Below the pieces are notes generated by a model. The model was not told the origin of the DNA. It did no database searches and saw only the letters and a list, made by a program, of their open reading frames with translations. A DNA stretch of 64,000 bases. It comes from Ceratopteris richardii (taxonomy: Eukaryota; Streptophyta; Polypodiopsida; Polypodiales; Pteridaceae). Made by a program: the position numbers and the translations under genes. Below are positions 11,431 to 21,694 of this stretch, piece by piece. Each line of letters opens with the position of its first letter. Position 1 is the stretch's first letter. The stretch lies in contig CM035413.1 in the NCBI GenBank assembly GCA_020310875.1, forward strand, positions 164,670,306 to 164,734,305. Direction: 5' to 3'.

Positions 11431-12077
11431 TGAGTGGTGTTGGAAGTGGAAATAAGAGACTTCTTAGGCACCCAAACTTGGTGAATTCTTGTTGAAGGAG
11501 AATGTCTAGGTGGTCTAGAGTGTTGAGGTTGATTCTGCTTCATCTTGACTTCTTGTCCTAGGCCGGAGTAGATGATTGGTGGTTGTGGACTCTTTGGTAC
11601 CCATACTTGCTTTGTGCCAATTGCATTTGGATGCTTGTGCTCCTTCTATGAGGTACACTAGGCTGGTTGTTGGTTGATCTATCCAGGTCGTGGTTGACGT
11701 TCCCATGGTGGTGGTTGAGAGGTTAGGTGGGCACTCTGCTTTGGAAACGAAGGGAGATCCAACACTTGCATGACATGCCCATCAGGAGGTGAGGCATTTT
11801 GCACAACAGATCTAAGCAGGCATGCAAGAAGTGTGGAGGGTGAGCTCGAGGAGACTATGGTCCCTATTTGTCCATTGATGTTGCCCATTTGTCTACCTAT
11901 AGTGCCCATCTAGCCACTAATAGTCCCCATTTGTCCAAGGATCATCACCGGATGAAGGAGTTACCCAAAGATCTTCCGATCCTCCTTCACATTCATTACG
12001 TAGGTGCTAGGGGTACTTTCCTCTAAGTGGGAATGGTTAGGGAATTCAAGTGCTATCACTCGCTGTTGGCCTAGTAT
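11430..12077 (-). pseudogene. Gy-B C-terminal tail with heptad repeats and VWVPK motifs
   Basis: Same frame as the retropepsin-like ORF upstream, with a handful of stops. At 11,945-11,860 it encodes four tandem heptads of the form MGTIxGQ (QMGTISG, MGTIGR, QMGNING, QIGTIV), mirrored by a 21-bp DNA repeat. Further on, the Pro/Gln-rich part carries two VWVPK motifs (TKQVWVPKS near 11,605 and IHQVWVPKK near 11,480). The heptads could form a short helix bundle; no function is known to me. It ends at a TAG near 11,430. Confidence 0.5.
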
Positions 12078-12470
12078 CTAGAGTTGAAGAGAGCATTTTC
12101 TAAGATTTAGGTCCACTAAGTGATCATATAACCAATCTTGACCAACAATCAATGGTTCTATCAGATCATCGTCATAACAAACTAGGAGCTTTACCATCAA
12201 GATTACATCTTCTATGAGGATAGGAAGGTCCACCTCACCCATGCAAGGGGTTTCCATGCCTCCTAGCCCTATGAGGTATGCCTCTATAGGGCACATTTCT
12301 AATCCCACATCTTGACAGTGAGACCACCTAATCGCACTCGTTGCAGCACCTGAATCAATTAGCACCCTAATCTCCTTAAGAGTGTTGCCTTGCCTTAGCA
12401 TAACCGTAATGAATGGTCTCCTATCTACTATGCTAGGGTGAGTAGTTGACTTTGTTTGGCACATTGTCAT
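12078..12470 (-). pseudogene. Gy-B post-integrase retropepsin-like ORF
   Basis: A second aspartic-protease-like domain, placed after integrase instead of before RT. Visible blocks: RPFITVMLRQG, then VLIDSGAATSAI with the D-S-G triad, a Gly-rich flap-like LIGLGGMETP, and PLIVGQDWL in the position of the Ile-Leu-Gly block. The 130 codons are open. Matching decayed copies follow integrase in Gy-C (34,020-34,380) and Gy-D (36,640-37,391), so the position is a lineage trait and not a chance junction. It may be a duplicated PR or a captured clan AA protease. The canonical PR at 21,983-22,470 is separate. Confidence 0.7.
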
Positions 12471-12590
12471 GTGATATCTGGGAGTTGTTATGCTGGTACC
12501 GGGGTTTGCTTAGAGGTCTTCTGATTGATTATAGTGTTCCCTTCCTATATCTTGTCTCCTTAATTTCATATGTTTAATGCATTCTAAGAC

Positions 12591-13719
12591 CTATGCTTGA
12601 GCTTCTTCTCTTATTCTTCTCTCTTCATATTTCTGCTTGTTTTCCAATGTCAGTGGTTTAAGCATATCCTCAATGAGAGGTTTTTGATAAAGCTTGACTA
12701 TACAGCTGCTAATATAATTAGGCATTATTTCTCCTTCTAGAGTGGCTAATTGTACCGCTCCACTCGTTGAAAACCTATTTATAATCATGGGTCCATAACC
12801 ACATTTCTCTAACTTATGTGCATGATGTTTCAACATATAGATTAAGACTGAATCTCCCTCCTTCAATCCTTTGTCCTCCACATGTGCATCAAAGTAGGAT
12901 TTTTGTCTCTTTTTGGCTGCATATATGCCCACTACTGCTCTCAACCTAGTCTCTCCTAATCACTCCAATTCCATGATCGTTGATGATAATTTGTGGCCAG
13001 TCCATTAATGCTCTTGTTGAACCTTAAGGGTGGGTATCAAAACATCCAAGGGAAGCACTGCATTTTGACCAAAAACCATCTAAAGGGAGTTGCATTGAGT
13101 ACGGTCTTGTAGGCCACTTGATATGCCCAAACAACATGATGTAATTGTTTGTCCCAATCTGAACATTTGTTGTTTACGATTTTAGTTAGTACATTGCAAA
13201 GGATCTTATTAGTACTTTTTGCCTGTCCATTGGCCTGAGGATGATATGGCACAAAATTCTTGTGAATCACCATAAAACCCAGTAGAAAATATTCAATGAC
13301 TTTATTTAGAAAGTGAATCCCTCTGTCGCTCACTAGTTCTATAGGTAATCCATACCTTGTAAAGACATTCTCAAATAAGAATTTCGCCATCGTGCATGCA
13401 TCATCCTTTTTGGTAGCCTTAGCCTCTACCCATTTGGTAAGATAATCTATTGCCACTATGATGTATTCAACATGAGTACCTTTAGCAGGGGGGTTGATGG
13501 ACCCAACAATATCTATTCTCCACTTAGAGAATGCACGTCCTCCCATCATGGGTTTCATTGGCATTTCATCTTTGCATGTTGGAAATTGAGCTCTTTAACA
13601 TTGCATCTCTTTACATATGTATGTGCGACCATATGAAGAGTAGGCCACCATACTCTTGAGAGTAATATGTCCTTGATTACTAGATTGGGGCCAAAATGAC
13701 CACCTACAACACCTTGATG
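12591..13719 (-). pseudogene. Gy-B integrase: second H2C2, DDE core and C-terminal domain
   Basis: DDE integrase that would insert the cDNA. The H2C2 at 13,719-13,594 starts HQGVVGGH and keeps one cysteine (CNVK), so the fourth ligand is lost. Core (13,564-13,037): Asp in WRIDIVG, Asp in VSDRGIHFLN; the third catalytic residue is changed, GQAKSTNK where GQAESTNK is expected (Glu to Lys). The C-terminal part (12,944-12,591) has the GPY-like block KLEKCGYGPMIINR and LATLEGE. A frameshift separates core and C-terminus. In Gy-C the catalytic Glu is intact. Confidence 0.85.
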
Positions 13720-14367
13720 TGAAATCTCTAAAACGTTCAAACAGTCATTGTCATTAGCACACTGTCTAAGATATCCATCTCTTCCCTTTTTGTACAGATT
13801 ATCGCCAATGAGTGTGTAGTCTTGAGCATCCTGCTCTAGATGTCTTTGCCTTGCTAATGTGATTCGTTGAGGGAATGATTTGGTCCTCAAGTAGGTTACC
13901 ATTGGTTTGCTCCATTCTGGTGTTAGAGACACATGGTATAAGGTCACATGTTTGATTGGTGGTCTAACGCAATAGACTCGGCATTCCTTGCATATTCTAT
14001 AGATGTATGCTTCCATTAAAGGCAAGTACACTCCTAATCTATGCAGATTCTGTAGTGTGAAGTGTCTTGAATGGTGTTGCTTTAATGCACCTATGTGTGC
14101 TAATTGCAACCATTTCTTGTGCTCCGATTCCTCTATGCAACAAGCAAGGATTTTCTGATTATCTTGTTTGTAGATACTTCCTACCATTATTTTGTATCTT
14201 TGAGACTTTGTTATTTCTCGTTCCTTGGTCTCAACTTTATGATTTTTCGGTCCAAATGTGAGAATGGGGACAATTGACTTGGCCCATTCAGGCACTACTT
14301 CAAGATTAAATAAATATACATCTGGTAAATTGTCAATTATCCCTTGAGGGGCTTCTCCTATAGTCAA
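13720..14367 (-). pseudogene. Gy-B extra H2C2 zinc-binding module and spacer
   Basis: In the open frame from 14,367, residues 91-129 (14,097-13,981) form a complete H-x6-H-x27-C-x2-C module (AHIGALKQHH ... RICKECRVYC) with the TLQNLHRLGVYLPLM interior typical of retroviral-type integrase zinc domains. A linker follows (LYHVSLTPEWSKPMVTYL, related to the segment between RNase H and integrase in plant gypsy), then the canonical H2C2 some 120 residues later. Degenerate equivalents of the extra module sit in Gy-C and Gy-D, so it is a lineage feature. Confidence 0.7.
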
Positions 14368-15126
14368 TCATGAAAGATGATCGGCTCTAAGGTGGGTCTT
14401 CCCTTTTTTTACTACCACTTCAAAATCATACTCCACTATTAGTAGAAACCAATGTATCAATTTTCTCGTGTTACATGTCTTGTTGACTAGGTATAGTAGT
14501 GCTTGATGGTTTGTGAAGAACTTGAACTTATTTTCCAACAAATAATGTCTAAATTTCTTTATTGCGTAAATCATTCCTAATCCTTCTCACTCAGTGGTAG
14601 TGCAGTTCCTTTCCGCAACATCTAATTGTCTACTTGCATATGCTATAGGAAGGTATATATTGCCCTCACTTGTAGGTTGTGCTAGCACACACCCGATAGC
14701 ATAATTGGATGCATCCACATGTACATGGAATGGCTTATTTCAATCTAGTGTCGTCAAAATTGGTGTTGAACAAAAGTGTTGCTTTACTTCATTAAATGGT
14801 TGCTCACATTCATCCATCCATTCAAACTTAGTCAGAAGGGTGTATAGAGGCTTTGCAATGATCGCATACATGTGTATAAAGCATCGATAATAACCACAAT
14901 GCCCCATGAAAGCTTGTACTTCCTTAACATTATTTGGCCGAGATAGCTCTATAATCACTCTAAATTTCTCTTCATTCATAAAGATCCCATTCTTTGACAT
15001 GATGTGTCCCAGAATCTTACCTTGCTTGACCATGAAAATGCACCTTTTTTGGGTTAAGATAGACCTGATATTCTCGACATTTATTTCAATTCAAGGATGT
15101 GGGTTTGCTTAATGTTGGAATGAGCA
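14368..15126 (-). pseudogene. Gy-B reverse transcriptase C-terminus and RNase H
   Basis: Resumes right after the Co-C insertion: THILELK (RT palm), then KQGKILGHIMSKNGI and NNVKEVQAFMGHCGYYRCFI (RT thumb/connection) at 15,033-14,880. RNase H follows with a [14 protein letters not shown]-like stretch (14,715-14,650) and KKFRHYLLENKFKFFTNHQAL plus KKGKTHLRADHLS at 14,574-14,368. Stops lie near 14,585 and 15,060. The frame matches the RT half at 20,682-21,460 once the copia and one target duplication are removed. Confidence 0.85.
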
Positions 15127-15131
15127 CATAA

Positions 15132-15815
15132 TGTAAGACAATAGTTACGCAATATAACATAGGAGCAATAGCAGAGAAGATAACAGATATAGGAGAATCT
15201 CAACAATTTTCTACTAGCAGCAAGTACAAAGATGATGGCATTGTCCACCCGTGCGCTCTCAAGGTAGAGCTTAAATGGTGATCTAGACAACTCTAGACAG
15301 GGAGATACAAGGTAGAGGTATGCTGGCTTAACTCAATGTCTCAGGTAGTGCAGAAGTCATGTATATATAGGATCATGGGTGGCCTGCCATGGACGTCTAT
15401 ACATGGGCGGTAGAGCATGGGTGGCCACCGCCCGTGTAATTGCCATACACGGCTTAGACCGGTTGAACCAACCTAACAAATATAAATGATTTTTGACTCT
15501 GATAGGGAATATTCCATGGAATATTCCCTTTACTGTCGTGCCATGGGCGGTGCCCCCGAACTCCCACCAGGGGGCCTGCTGCCCCCTTAGACCCCCCAAC
15601 CGGGGCTGCTCATCGCTACCCCTGACGCCACAATTGGGGACCCTGGTAACTCCCTTTCCTTACAATACCTTACATGGTCCAACATGACCTTCATCCAACA
15701 TGCAAGTTGGGATTCCCATCAATTGGGTAATGCACGCTTGGCTTGTCCTCATAAAGGGGGGCCTTACAAAATGTGCATACAATCATGAGGGGTAGACATT
15801 GATCATATACTAACA
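15132..15815 (-). repeat. Co-C 3' LTR
   Basis: On the plus strand begins TGTAAGACAATAG and ends TACTAACA; near-identical to 20,017-20,676. The C-rich stretch just outside at 15,816-15,824 is the polypurine tract (minus strand ATTGAGGGGGGG). The GC-rich part at 15,540-15,640 gives weak shadow ORFs only. Confidence 0.9.
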
Positions 15816-15843
15816 CCCCCCCTCAATGTTTACCGATGATAAA

Positions 15844-16242
15844 TCAAGTAGGTCTCGGTCCTATGCCCATCTGTTGAAGATGCCTGTTGAGCTCCTCTCT
15901 TCCAAGTGCTTTAGTGAATATGTCAGCACAATTTGCCTCTATTGGGCAATATTCTAGCTCCACAATTTCATCTTCAATTAGCTCACGAATGTAATCGTAC
16001 TGTACTTCTATGTGCTTGGTGCGAGCATGAAATACTAGGTTCTTTGCAATAGCCATACAACTTTGATTATCACACTTGAATACAGTCGGCATATTTGATG
16101 AAAAGCCTAGATCTGCAAGAATTATCCTTAACCAGACTGCCTCACAAGAAGCAAAACAAGCTGCTTTGTACTCTGCTTCAGTGGAGGAGAGTGCGAGAGT
16201 TGGTTGCTTCCTACTTACCCAAGAAAAATATTCCTGAACCAA
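15844..16242 (-). pseudogene. Co-C RNase H domain
   Basis: An open 132-codon stretch carries the whole C-terminal part of copia RNase H: SWVSRKQPTLALSSTEAEYK, EAVWLRIILADLG, CDNQSCMAIAKN, HARTKHIEVQYDYIRE and CPIEANCADIFTKAL. It removes the RNA strand during cDNA synthesis. The end lies 28 bp from the polypurine tract, as usual. It is separated from RT by a stop and frameshift near 16,310, so the polyprotein is broken. Confidence 0.85.
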
Positions 16243-16378
16243 GTGAGAAACAATATCCAGAAACTAATTTTCTAGAATCACAATCTCCAGCCCAATCTAA
16301 ATCACAATATCCTTGAAGTGTATCACCTGTGGTATACAAAATACCAAAATCCAAGGTTCCTACAATGTACCTTAGAAT

Positions 16379-17641
16379 TCACATTCCAGCATTCCAGTGA
16401 ATCTCCTTAGGTTTGTTGGAAAACCTGCTTAACACTCCAACAACATAGCAAATGTCTGGTCTAGTGTTGCACAAAAAAATAAGACTTCCAACGAGTTTCC
16501 TATACTTCTTAGCATCTACATCAGGCATGTTATCATCCATAGATAGCTTATGGTTTACCTCCATAGGTGTGCTAGTTGGTTTGCAGTCCATCATTCCAAA
16601 TGCCTTGAGAATTTCTTTGGCATATTTTTGTTGTGAGATGAAAATGCCATCCTTCCTTTGCCATACTTCAATTCCCAGACAAAAATGGAGTAGACCTAAG
16701 TCTATCATTTCAAACTCAGTTCCCAAGTTGATCCGAGTTTGATTGATGAGTTCCTGATGATCTCCTGTAATGATCAAATCATCTGCATATACAATGACAA
16801 CAACTAGCTTGCTATCCCTTTTTGTTACATACAAGTTAGCATCAGAAGTAATTCTTTCAAAACCCATATTTTTGAAAAAATTATATATCCGTTGGTACCA
16901 AGCCCGTGGAGCTTGCTTAAGTCCATACAAATCTTTCTTCAACCTACAAACTTTATTTTCTGAATTGGGCACCTCAAAACCTGGTGGTTGAGATACATAT
17001 ACCTCCTCCTTGAGGTGACCATTCAAAAATGCAGATTTGACATCCATCTCGAAAATAGGCCAGGCCTTTTGTGCAGCTACTGCAAGTACCGTTCAAATAG
17101 TTGTCATGCGTGCTGTTGGTGCAAAAGTTTCTTGAACATCAAATCCTTCGATCTATGAAAAACCCTGTGCAACTAATCTTGCCTTATACTTTTCTAATGT
17201 TCCATCTGCTTTATACTTAGCTTTCCAAATCCATTTAGTACCTATTACCTTCTTCTTTGGCAGCAAGTCGACTAGATCCCATGTATCATTTTTGAGTATA
17301 CTATCATACTCAGACTGCATTGCCGCTCTCCAACCTGGATCATCAAGGGCTTCTTCAATGGTGGTAGGTTCCTTTATCGAGCCCATGATATCTGCCATTA
17401 GAGCCATGTTAACAATGTGTTCTGATGCTCTTCTTTGCTCCTCTATTCTCTTTGATCTTCGTAATCCATCGGAGGATGATTTTGGTACATCTACATGTGG
17501 ATTGTGATCATCAAAGAGTTGTTTTGCCCACTTCGGTAGTGGCTTACGCTGTGTAGCTGCAACTGGTTGGCTTTTTATTGAGGAAATTTCTCCATCAGAT
17601 GTTTCCTCCTCCTCAACTTTAACCTGTCTTTTGATAGGCAC
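16379..17641 (-). pseudogene. Co-C reverse transcriptase (with IN-RT linker)
   Basis: RVT_2-type copia RT. N-terminal linker and fingers at 17,641-17,153 (EEALDDPGWRAAMQSEYDSI, TWDLVDLLPKKKVIGTKWIW, KYKARLVAQGF). Palm at 17,047-16,379: [35 protein letters not shown], the catalytic [10 protein letters not shown], and [18 protein letters not shown] short stretch at 17,060-17,150 between the two frames contains a stop. Catalytic residues are intact, consistent with a recent insertion. Confidence 0.9.
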
Positions 17642-17779
17642 AAGGTGAGATATTTCTCCGTTTGATGAGATAGTAGATTTACCTTTATCTTCTACTAAGT
17701 GTGGTCATTCATCAAACACCACATCTCGACTGACAAAAATCTTCCTTGCCTCAGGATCCCACAACTTGTATGCTTTAGA

Positions 17780-18600
17780 CTATTCACTATATCCTAGGAA
17801 GACACACTTTTTGCTTTTTGAATCCAACTTTGATCTTGTTGAATCAGTTATATGCGCATAACAAAAACAACCAAAAATTCTGAAATGCAAAACTGAAGGC
17901 TTTTTACCAGAATATGCTTCTTGAGGAGTCATCCCCTTCAGTGCTTTTGTGTAGCTTCGATTGAGGATGTAGATTGCTATATTCACTGCTTCTGCCCAGA
18001 TGATGAATCAGGCATGTCTTGAGCCTTTAACATATAACGAGCCATTTCAACTACTGTCCTGTTCTTGTGCTCAACAACGCCATTTTGTTGAGGTGTATGA
18101 GCTGTGGTAAGTTGCCTTTTCACACCATGCTCCTTACAATAATTATTGAATTCTGTTGACAAGAATTCACCTCCTCTATCTGTTCTGAATTTCTTCAGTT
18201 TCCTTCCTGATTCATTTTCCACATACTTATGCCACGTTTTAAATTTTTCAAAAGCATCAGCCTTCTCTCAAATGAAATAAACCTACATCTTTCTACTATA
18301 ATCGTCGACTAACAGCAAAAAGTAGAAAGATCCTCCTAAAGCAGGTGTAGACATTTTACCGTAGAGATCAGCATGTACCAACTCTAGAGGAGCTTGAGAT
18401 CGATTGCTGGTCTCTCTTGGAAATGTCTTTCATTGTTGCTTGTCCATCATACAAGCTTCACAAGGTTCCTGCAACTTTGAAAATGCAGGCAAATGAGCAA
18501 CCATCCCTGTTCTTTGCATCTCCTTCAAAACTGCAAATCCAAGATGCCCAAATCATTGGTGCCATAACTTGCTTACATCTTTATCTTCTGTAGTAGTTAA
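17780..18600 (-). pseudogene. Co-C integrase
   Basis: Zinc-binding start near 18,570 (LWHQ, stop, FGHLGF ... CEACMMDKQ), then the core: LVHADL, DDYSRKM, FRTDRGGEFLSTEF and TPQQNGVVEHKNRTV with the catalytic Glu (18,222-18,060). The C-terminal part (17,986-17,780) reads YILNRSYTKALKGMTPQEAY and FGCFCYAHI. Stops near 18,555, 18,430 and 18,290 and a shift near 18,000 break it. Confidence 0.85.
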
Positions 18601-18627
18601 AGCACTTAACTCATACAAGTTATCCCG

Positions 18628-19263
18628 TCATATGCCTTTACCTACAACATTACCTGATGAATCCATGATTTCTGCACCACTCTTATTGAAGTGAACTTCG
18701 AGTCCACGATCTGTTATTGCAGAAACTGACAACAAATTTCTTTTAAGTGTAGGTACATAGAGAACATCGGATAACTTTTTCTCAACACCTGGAGAAGTGA
18801 TAAAAGAGATGGTTCTAGTTCCTTCGGTTGGACACTTGGAGTCATTTCCTACCACTACATTGATGGATTCCCGCAGAGGCACTAGGGAACTATGCCAATC
18901 CTTTTTACTGGTCATATGGCGAGAAGCTCCACTATCTAAAATCCATGGTTCATCAACAAGAGCTTGAGCAGATGAGCATACCTCTTCAATAGCTACCCAA
19001 AGTTCCAGCTCTGTGTTGTTTGCAGACTCTTTGTTCTTCCATGATGATTTTACAGTCCCATTCCATTCATCAGCTTGCTTCTTTCTGCAATCCTTGATGG
19101 CATGGCCTTTCTTTTCACAATAGAAGCAACTTCCTGTGAACTTTTTCTTCTTTGGCTTCCTCTTTGATCCATCAGAAGAGCCTTTACCTTTTGCATTTGC
19201 TGAGAATGCAGCATCACTTGTGCTTTGCCGATTCTTCATCCGCATCTCTTCTTCTAAAAGCAT
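18628..19263 (-). pseudogene. Co-C Gag C-terminus and protease
   Basis: Open 211-codon stretch. Zinc knuckle CFYCEKKGHAIKDC (residues 46-59, C-x2-C-x4-H-x4-C) after a Lys-rich run; then the copia protease active site WILDSGASRHMT (residues 107-118) and DVLYVPTLKRNLLSVSAI near the end, leading into the pre-integrase region. It would process the polyprotein. The frame connects to gag at 19,264-19,925 through a shift near 19,310. Confidence 0.9.
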
Positions 19264-19925
19264 CGCACAAAACTCTTCAAATGTAAGGGGAGTTGGTCTT
19301 ACCTGAGTGTTAAGGTGTTAAGGGTTGTTACTAATCCATCATACTTTGCTGGAAGAACACATACACATCTTCGAGCCAGCTCTTCTGGTGTTATAACAAC
19401 ACCAACTGCAGCCAATTGATCTTAAAGATGTTTTATCCGTTTGATAAAATCTTCAGCCTTTTCAGAATCAGAATGCTTTTCATTTGCCAACTGATTTTCT
19501 AAATTTTGTATCCTAGTGTGATTCTTGGTCTCATATTGACGTGCCAATATGCCCCAAGCCTCATGTGCTTTAGTAGCATGTTGAACTAAAGTAAGCACAG
19601 AATCACTTACACTAGTGACAATCGCCCATAATGCATCAGCATTCTGCCTCTTCCAAGCTCGTAGAAGATATGGGTCTGGCTGAATCATCAATCTTGAATT
19701 TGCTGGATCTTCAACTGGTATAGGCTCTGGATCTAATCCCATCGGTCCCATGACAGTGTCAAGTAATTCATAGGAGTCCAAAATTGCTGAAATTTTGAAC
19801 TTCCAGAGTGTAGAGTTGGTTCCATCCAGCTACCCTTCCGTGAATGCAGGTGGGCGAATTCGAATAGGTGCAACATTAACATTAGCTGAAACACCAAGAC
19901 CAGTGTTCGACGATGAAGCCATCAT
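19264..19925 (-). pseudogene. Co-C gag N-terminal part
   Basis: The likely start is ATG at 19,925 (next codon also ATG), 80 bp downstream of the PBS, giving MMASSSNTG and then LDGTNSTLWKFKI, the usual copia Gag beginning. The core (19,781-19,422) includes KAHEAWGILARQYETKN, matching UBN2-type Gag. A TAG stop near 19,830 and a TAA near 19,425 interrupt an otherwise clean frame. Confidence 0.85.
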
Positions 19926-20004
19926 GTAATCACTTGAATAATCTACTGATATTCTAGTTTTCTAGTAGGCTTAGTGATACTTCTCAAGCTATTCGAACCT
20001 TACA

Positions 20005-20016
20005 GCTCTGATACCA
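20005..20016 (-). other. Co-C primer binding site, tRNA-iMet type
   Basis: The minus strand reads TGGTATCAGAGC directly next to the 5' LTR, the standard plant copia PBS complementary to the initiator tRNA-Met 3' end. Confidence 0.95.
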
Positions 20017-20676
20017 TGTAAGACAATAGTTACGCAATATATAGCAGAGAAGATAACAGATATAGGAGAATCTCAACAATTTTCTACTAGCAGCAAGTAC
20101 AAAGATGATGGCATTGTCCACCCATGCGCTCTCAAGGTAGAGCTTAAATGGTGATCTAGACAACTCTAGACAGGGAGATACAAGGTAGAGGTATGCTGGC
20201 TTAACTCGATGTCTCAGGTAGTGCAGAAGTCATGTATATATAGGATCATGGGTGGCCTGCCATGGATGGCTATACATGGGCGATAGAGCGTGGGCGGCCA
20301 CCGCCCACGTAATTGCCATACATGGCTTAGACTGGTTGAACCGACCTAACAAATATAAATGATTTCTGACTCTGATAGGGAATATTCCCTTTACTGTCGT
20401 GCCGGGGGTGCTGCCCCCGGACCCCCACCAGGGGGCCCGCTGGCCCCTTTAGACCCCCTAGTCGGGGCTGCTTACCGCTGCCCTGGACCCCACAATTGGG
20501 GACCCTGGTAACTCCCTTTCCTTACAATACCTTACATGGTCCAACATGACCTTCATCCAACATGCAAGTTGGGATTCCCATCAATTGGGTAATGCACGCT
20601 TGGCTTCTCCTCATAAAGGGGGCCTTAAAAAATGTGCATACAATCATGAGGGGTAGACATTGATCATATACTAACA
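20017..20676 (-). repeat. Co-C 5' LTR
   Basis: TG...CA bounded, 660 bp, matching 15,132-15,815 apart from small indels, including loss of about 20 bp near 20,395 that the other copy retains. Followed by target duplication CATAA at 20,677-20,681. Confidence 0.9.
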
Positions 20677-20681
20677 CATAA

Positions 20682-21460
20682 ATCATCCACATAGAATTCC
20701 AAGCTCTTTTGTAAGAACTCCTTAAAGACATGATGCATCAATCATTGAAAAGTAGCAGGTACATTTGTAAGCCCAAAGGGCATCACAGGAGATGCAATAT
20801 ATGCCCCATTCAGTAGCGAAAGTCATCTTATGCTAATCTTCAGGAGCAATGTCCACGTGATTCTAGTGAGAGAATTCATCAAGGAAGCTATAGACTTCCT
20901 TGCTCGCTACTCATTCTAGTAGGTGCTCCATGATAGGAAGCAGATAACTATCTCTAATAATGGTTAACTTTTTTCAGGTTAATGCACACACATAGTTTCC
21001 CATTGTTTTTGGGCACTACCGCAATGGGTGACACCCATTCGCTGTGCTCAATCTCATAGATGAATCTAGCTTTTATCAAATGATCTATCTCTTCTTTGAT
21101 CTTGGCAACATAATTATCATTATAAGGGTATGGTTTCTATTTTGAAGGTTTGGCCTCTTGAGTCATGTTCATTCTATGGGATCATATGTTAGGGTCTACT
21201 CCTTTCAAATCCTTGTAGCTCCATGCAAGCACGTCTCTATATTGTCTCAACAGTGCAATTAGTTCTTCTTCCTCCTCTTCTATCAAATCATGCCCTATAT
21301 ACGTGCATTTTTCCTCTCCTTCTTTGACTATCACTACAATCTTCCTAGTCTTCTCTCGATTTTTGTATGCTTCTCTAGTGCTTGTGTCTCTCTTAAGCAT
21401 TCTTACCATGATTCTTCTATCTTCTATTTCAGATTTCCTAAGGTTCTCTAGTACTTTCAA
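20682..21460 (-). pseudogene. Gy-B reverse transcriptase N-terminal half
   Basis: From 21,460: EELIALLRQYRDVLAWSYKD and LKGVDP, the standard pre-RT block of plant gypsy, then fingers and palm with several stops (GYHPLR-type segment near 21,120; MPFGLTNVPATFQ near 20,785). The frame ends exactly in the FYVDDL catalytic box at 20,682, where Co-C is inserted. The remainder is at 15,126. The continuation was verified by reading across the removed insertion in one frame. Confidence 0.85.
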
Positions 21461-21694
21461 TAGGGATTTTTCTTCTTCTAGTCTAGGGGAATTCTTTCTT
21501 TCTTTCTTAGGCTTGCTCTCCTTGACCTATGTGAGTGACTTGAGCTATTCAATTTGATTCTCCTTTCCTACCTCTGGGGTTATAGCTTCTAGGAAATAAA
21601 GATATTCTTGTTTTAAAGAACAAAAGGGTTCCATAATAATGGACTCTAAATCTTCGTCGCTTGTGTCGTCTGGATCTTGGTTCATTTTAGTGTA

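Larger units (their letters stand above)
15132..20676 (-). mobile_element. Co-C: complete Ty1/copia element, target duplication CATAA
   Basis: 5,545 bp from LTR to LTR, both TG...CA, with the duplication CATAA at 15,127-15,131 and 20,677-20,681. LTRs are 684 and 660 bp and look well over 90% identical, the main difference being small indels, so this is among the youngest insertions here. PBS (tRNA-iMet type) and polypurine tract abut the LTRs. Gag, PR, IN, RT and RNase H follow in copia order, each with one or a few stops or shifts. It sits inside the RT catalytic box of Gy-B. Confidence 0.95.

Noticed and set aside
15540-15640. GC-rich coding exon on either strand
   Set aside because: The same sequence is in the other LTR copy at 20,400-20,500 with indels that break frames; it is LTR sequence.
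20005-20016. tRNA gene fragment
   Set aside because: Only the 12-base complement of a tRNA 3' end next to an LTR, i.e. a primer binding site; no cloverleaf around it. No full tRNA or rRNA gene was seen anywhere.
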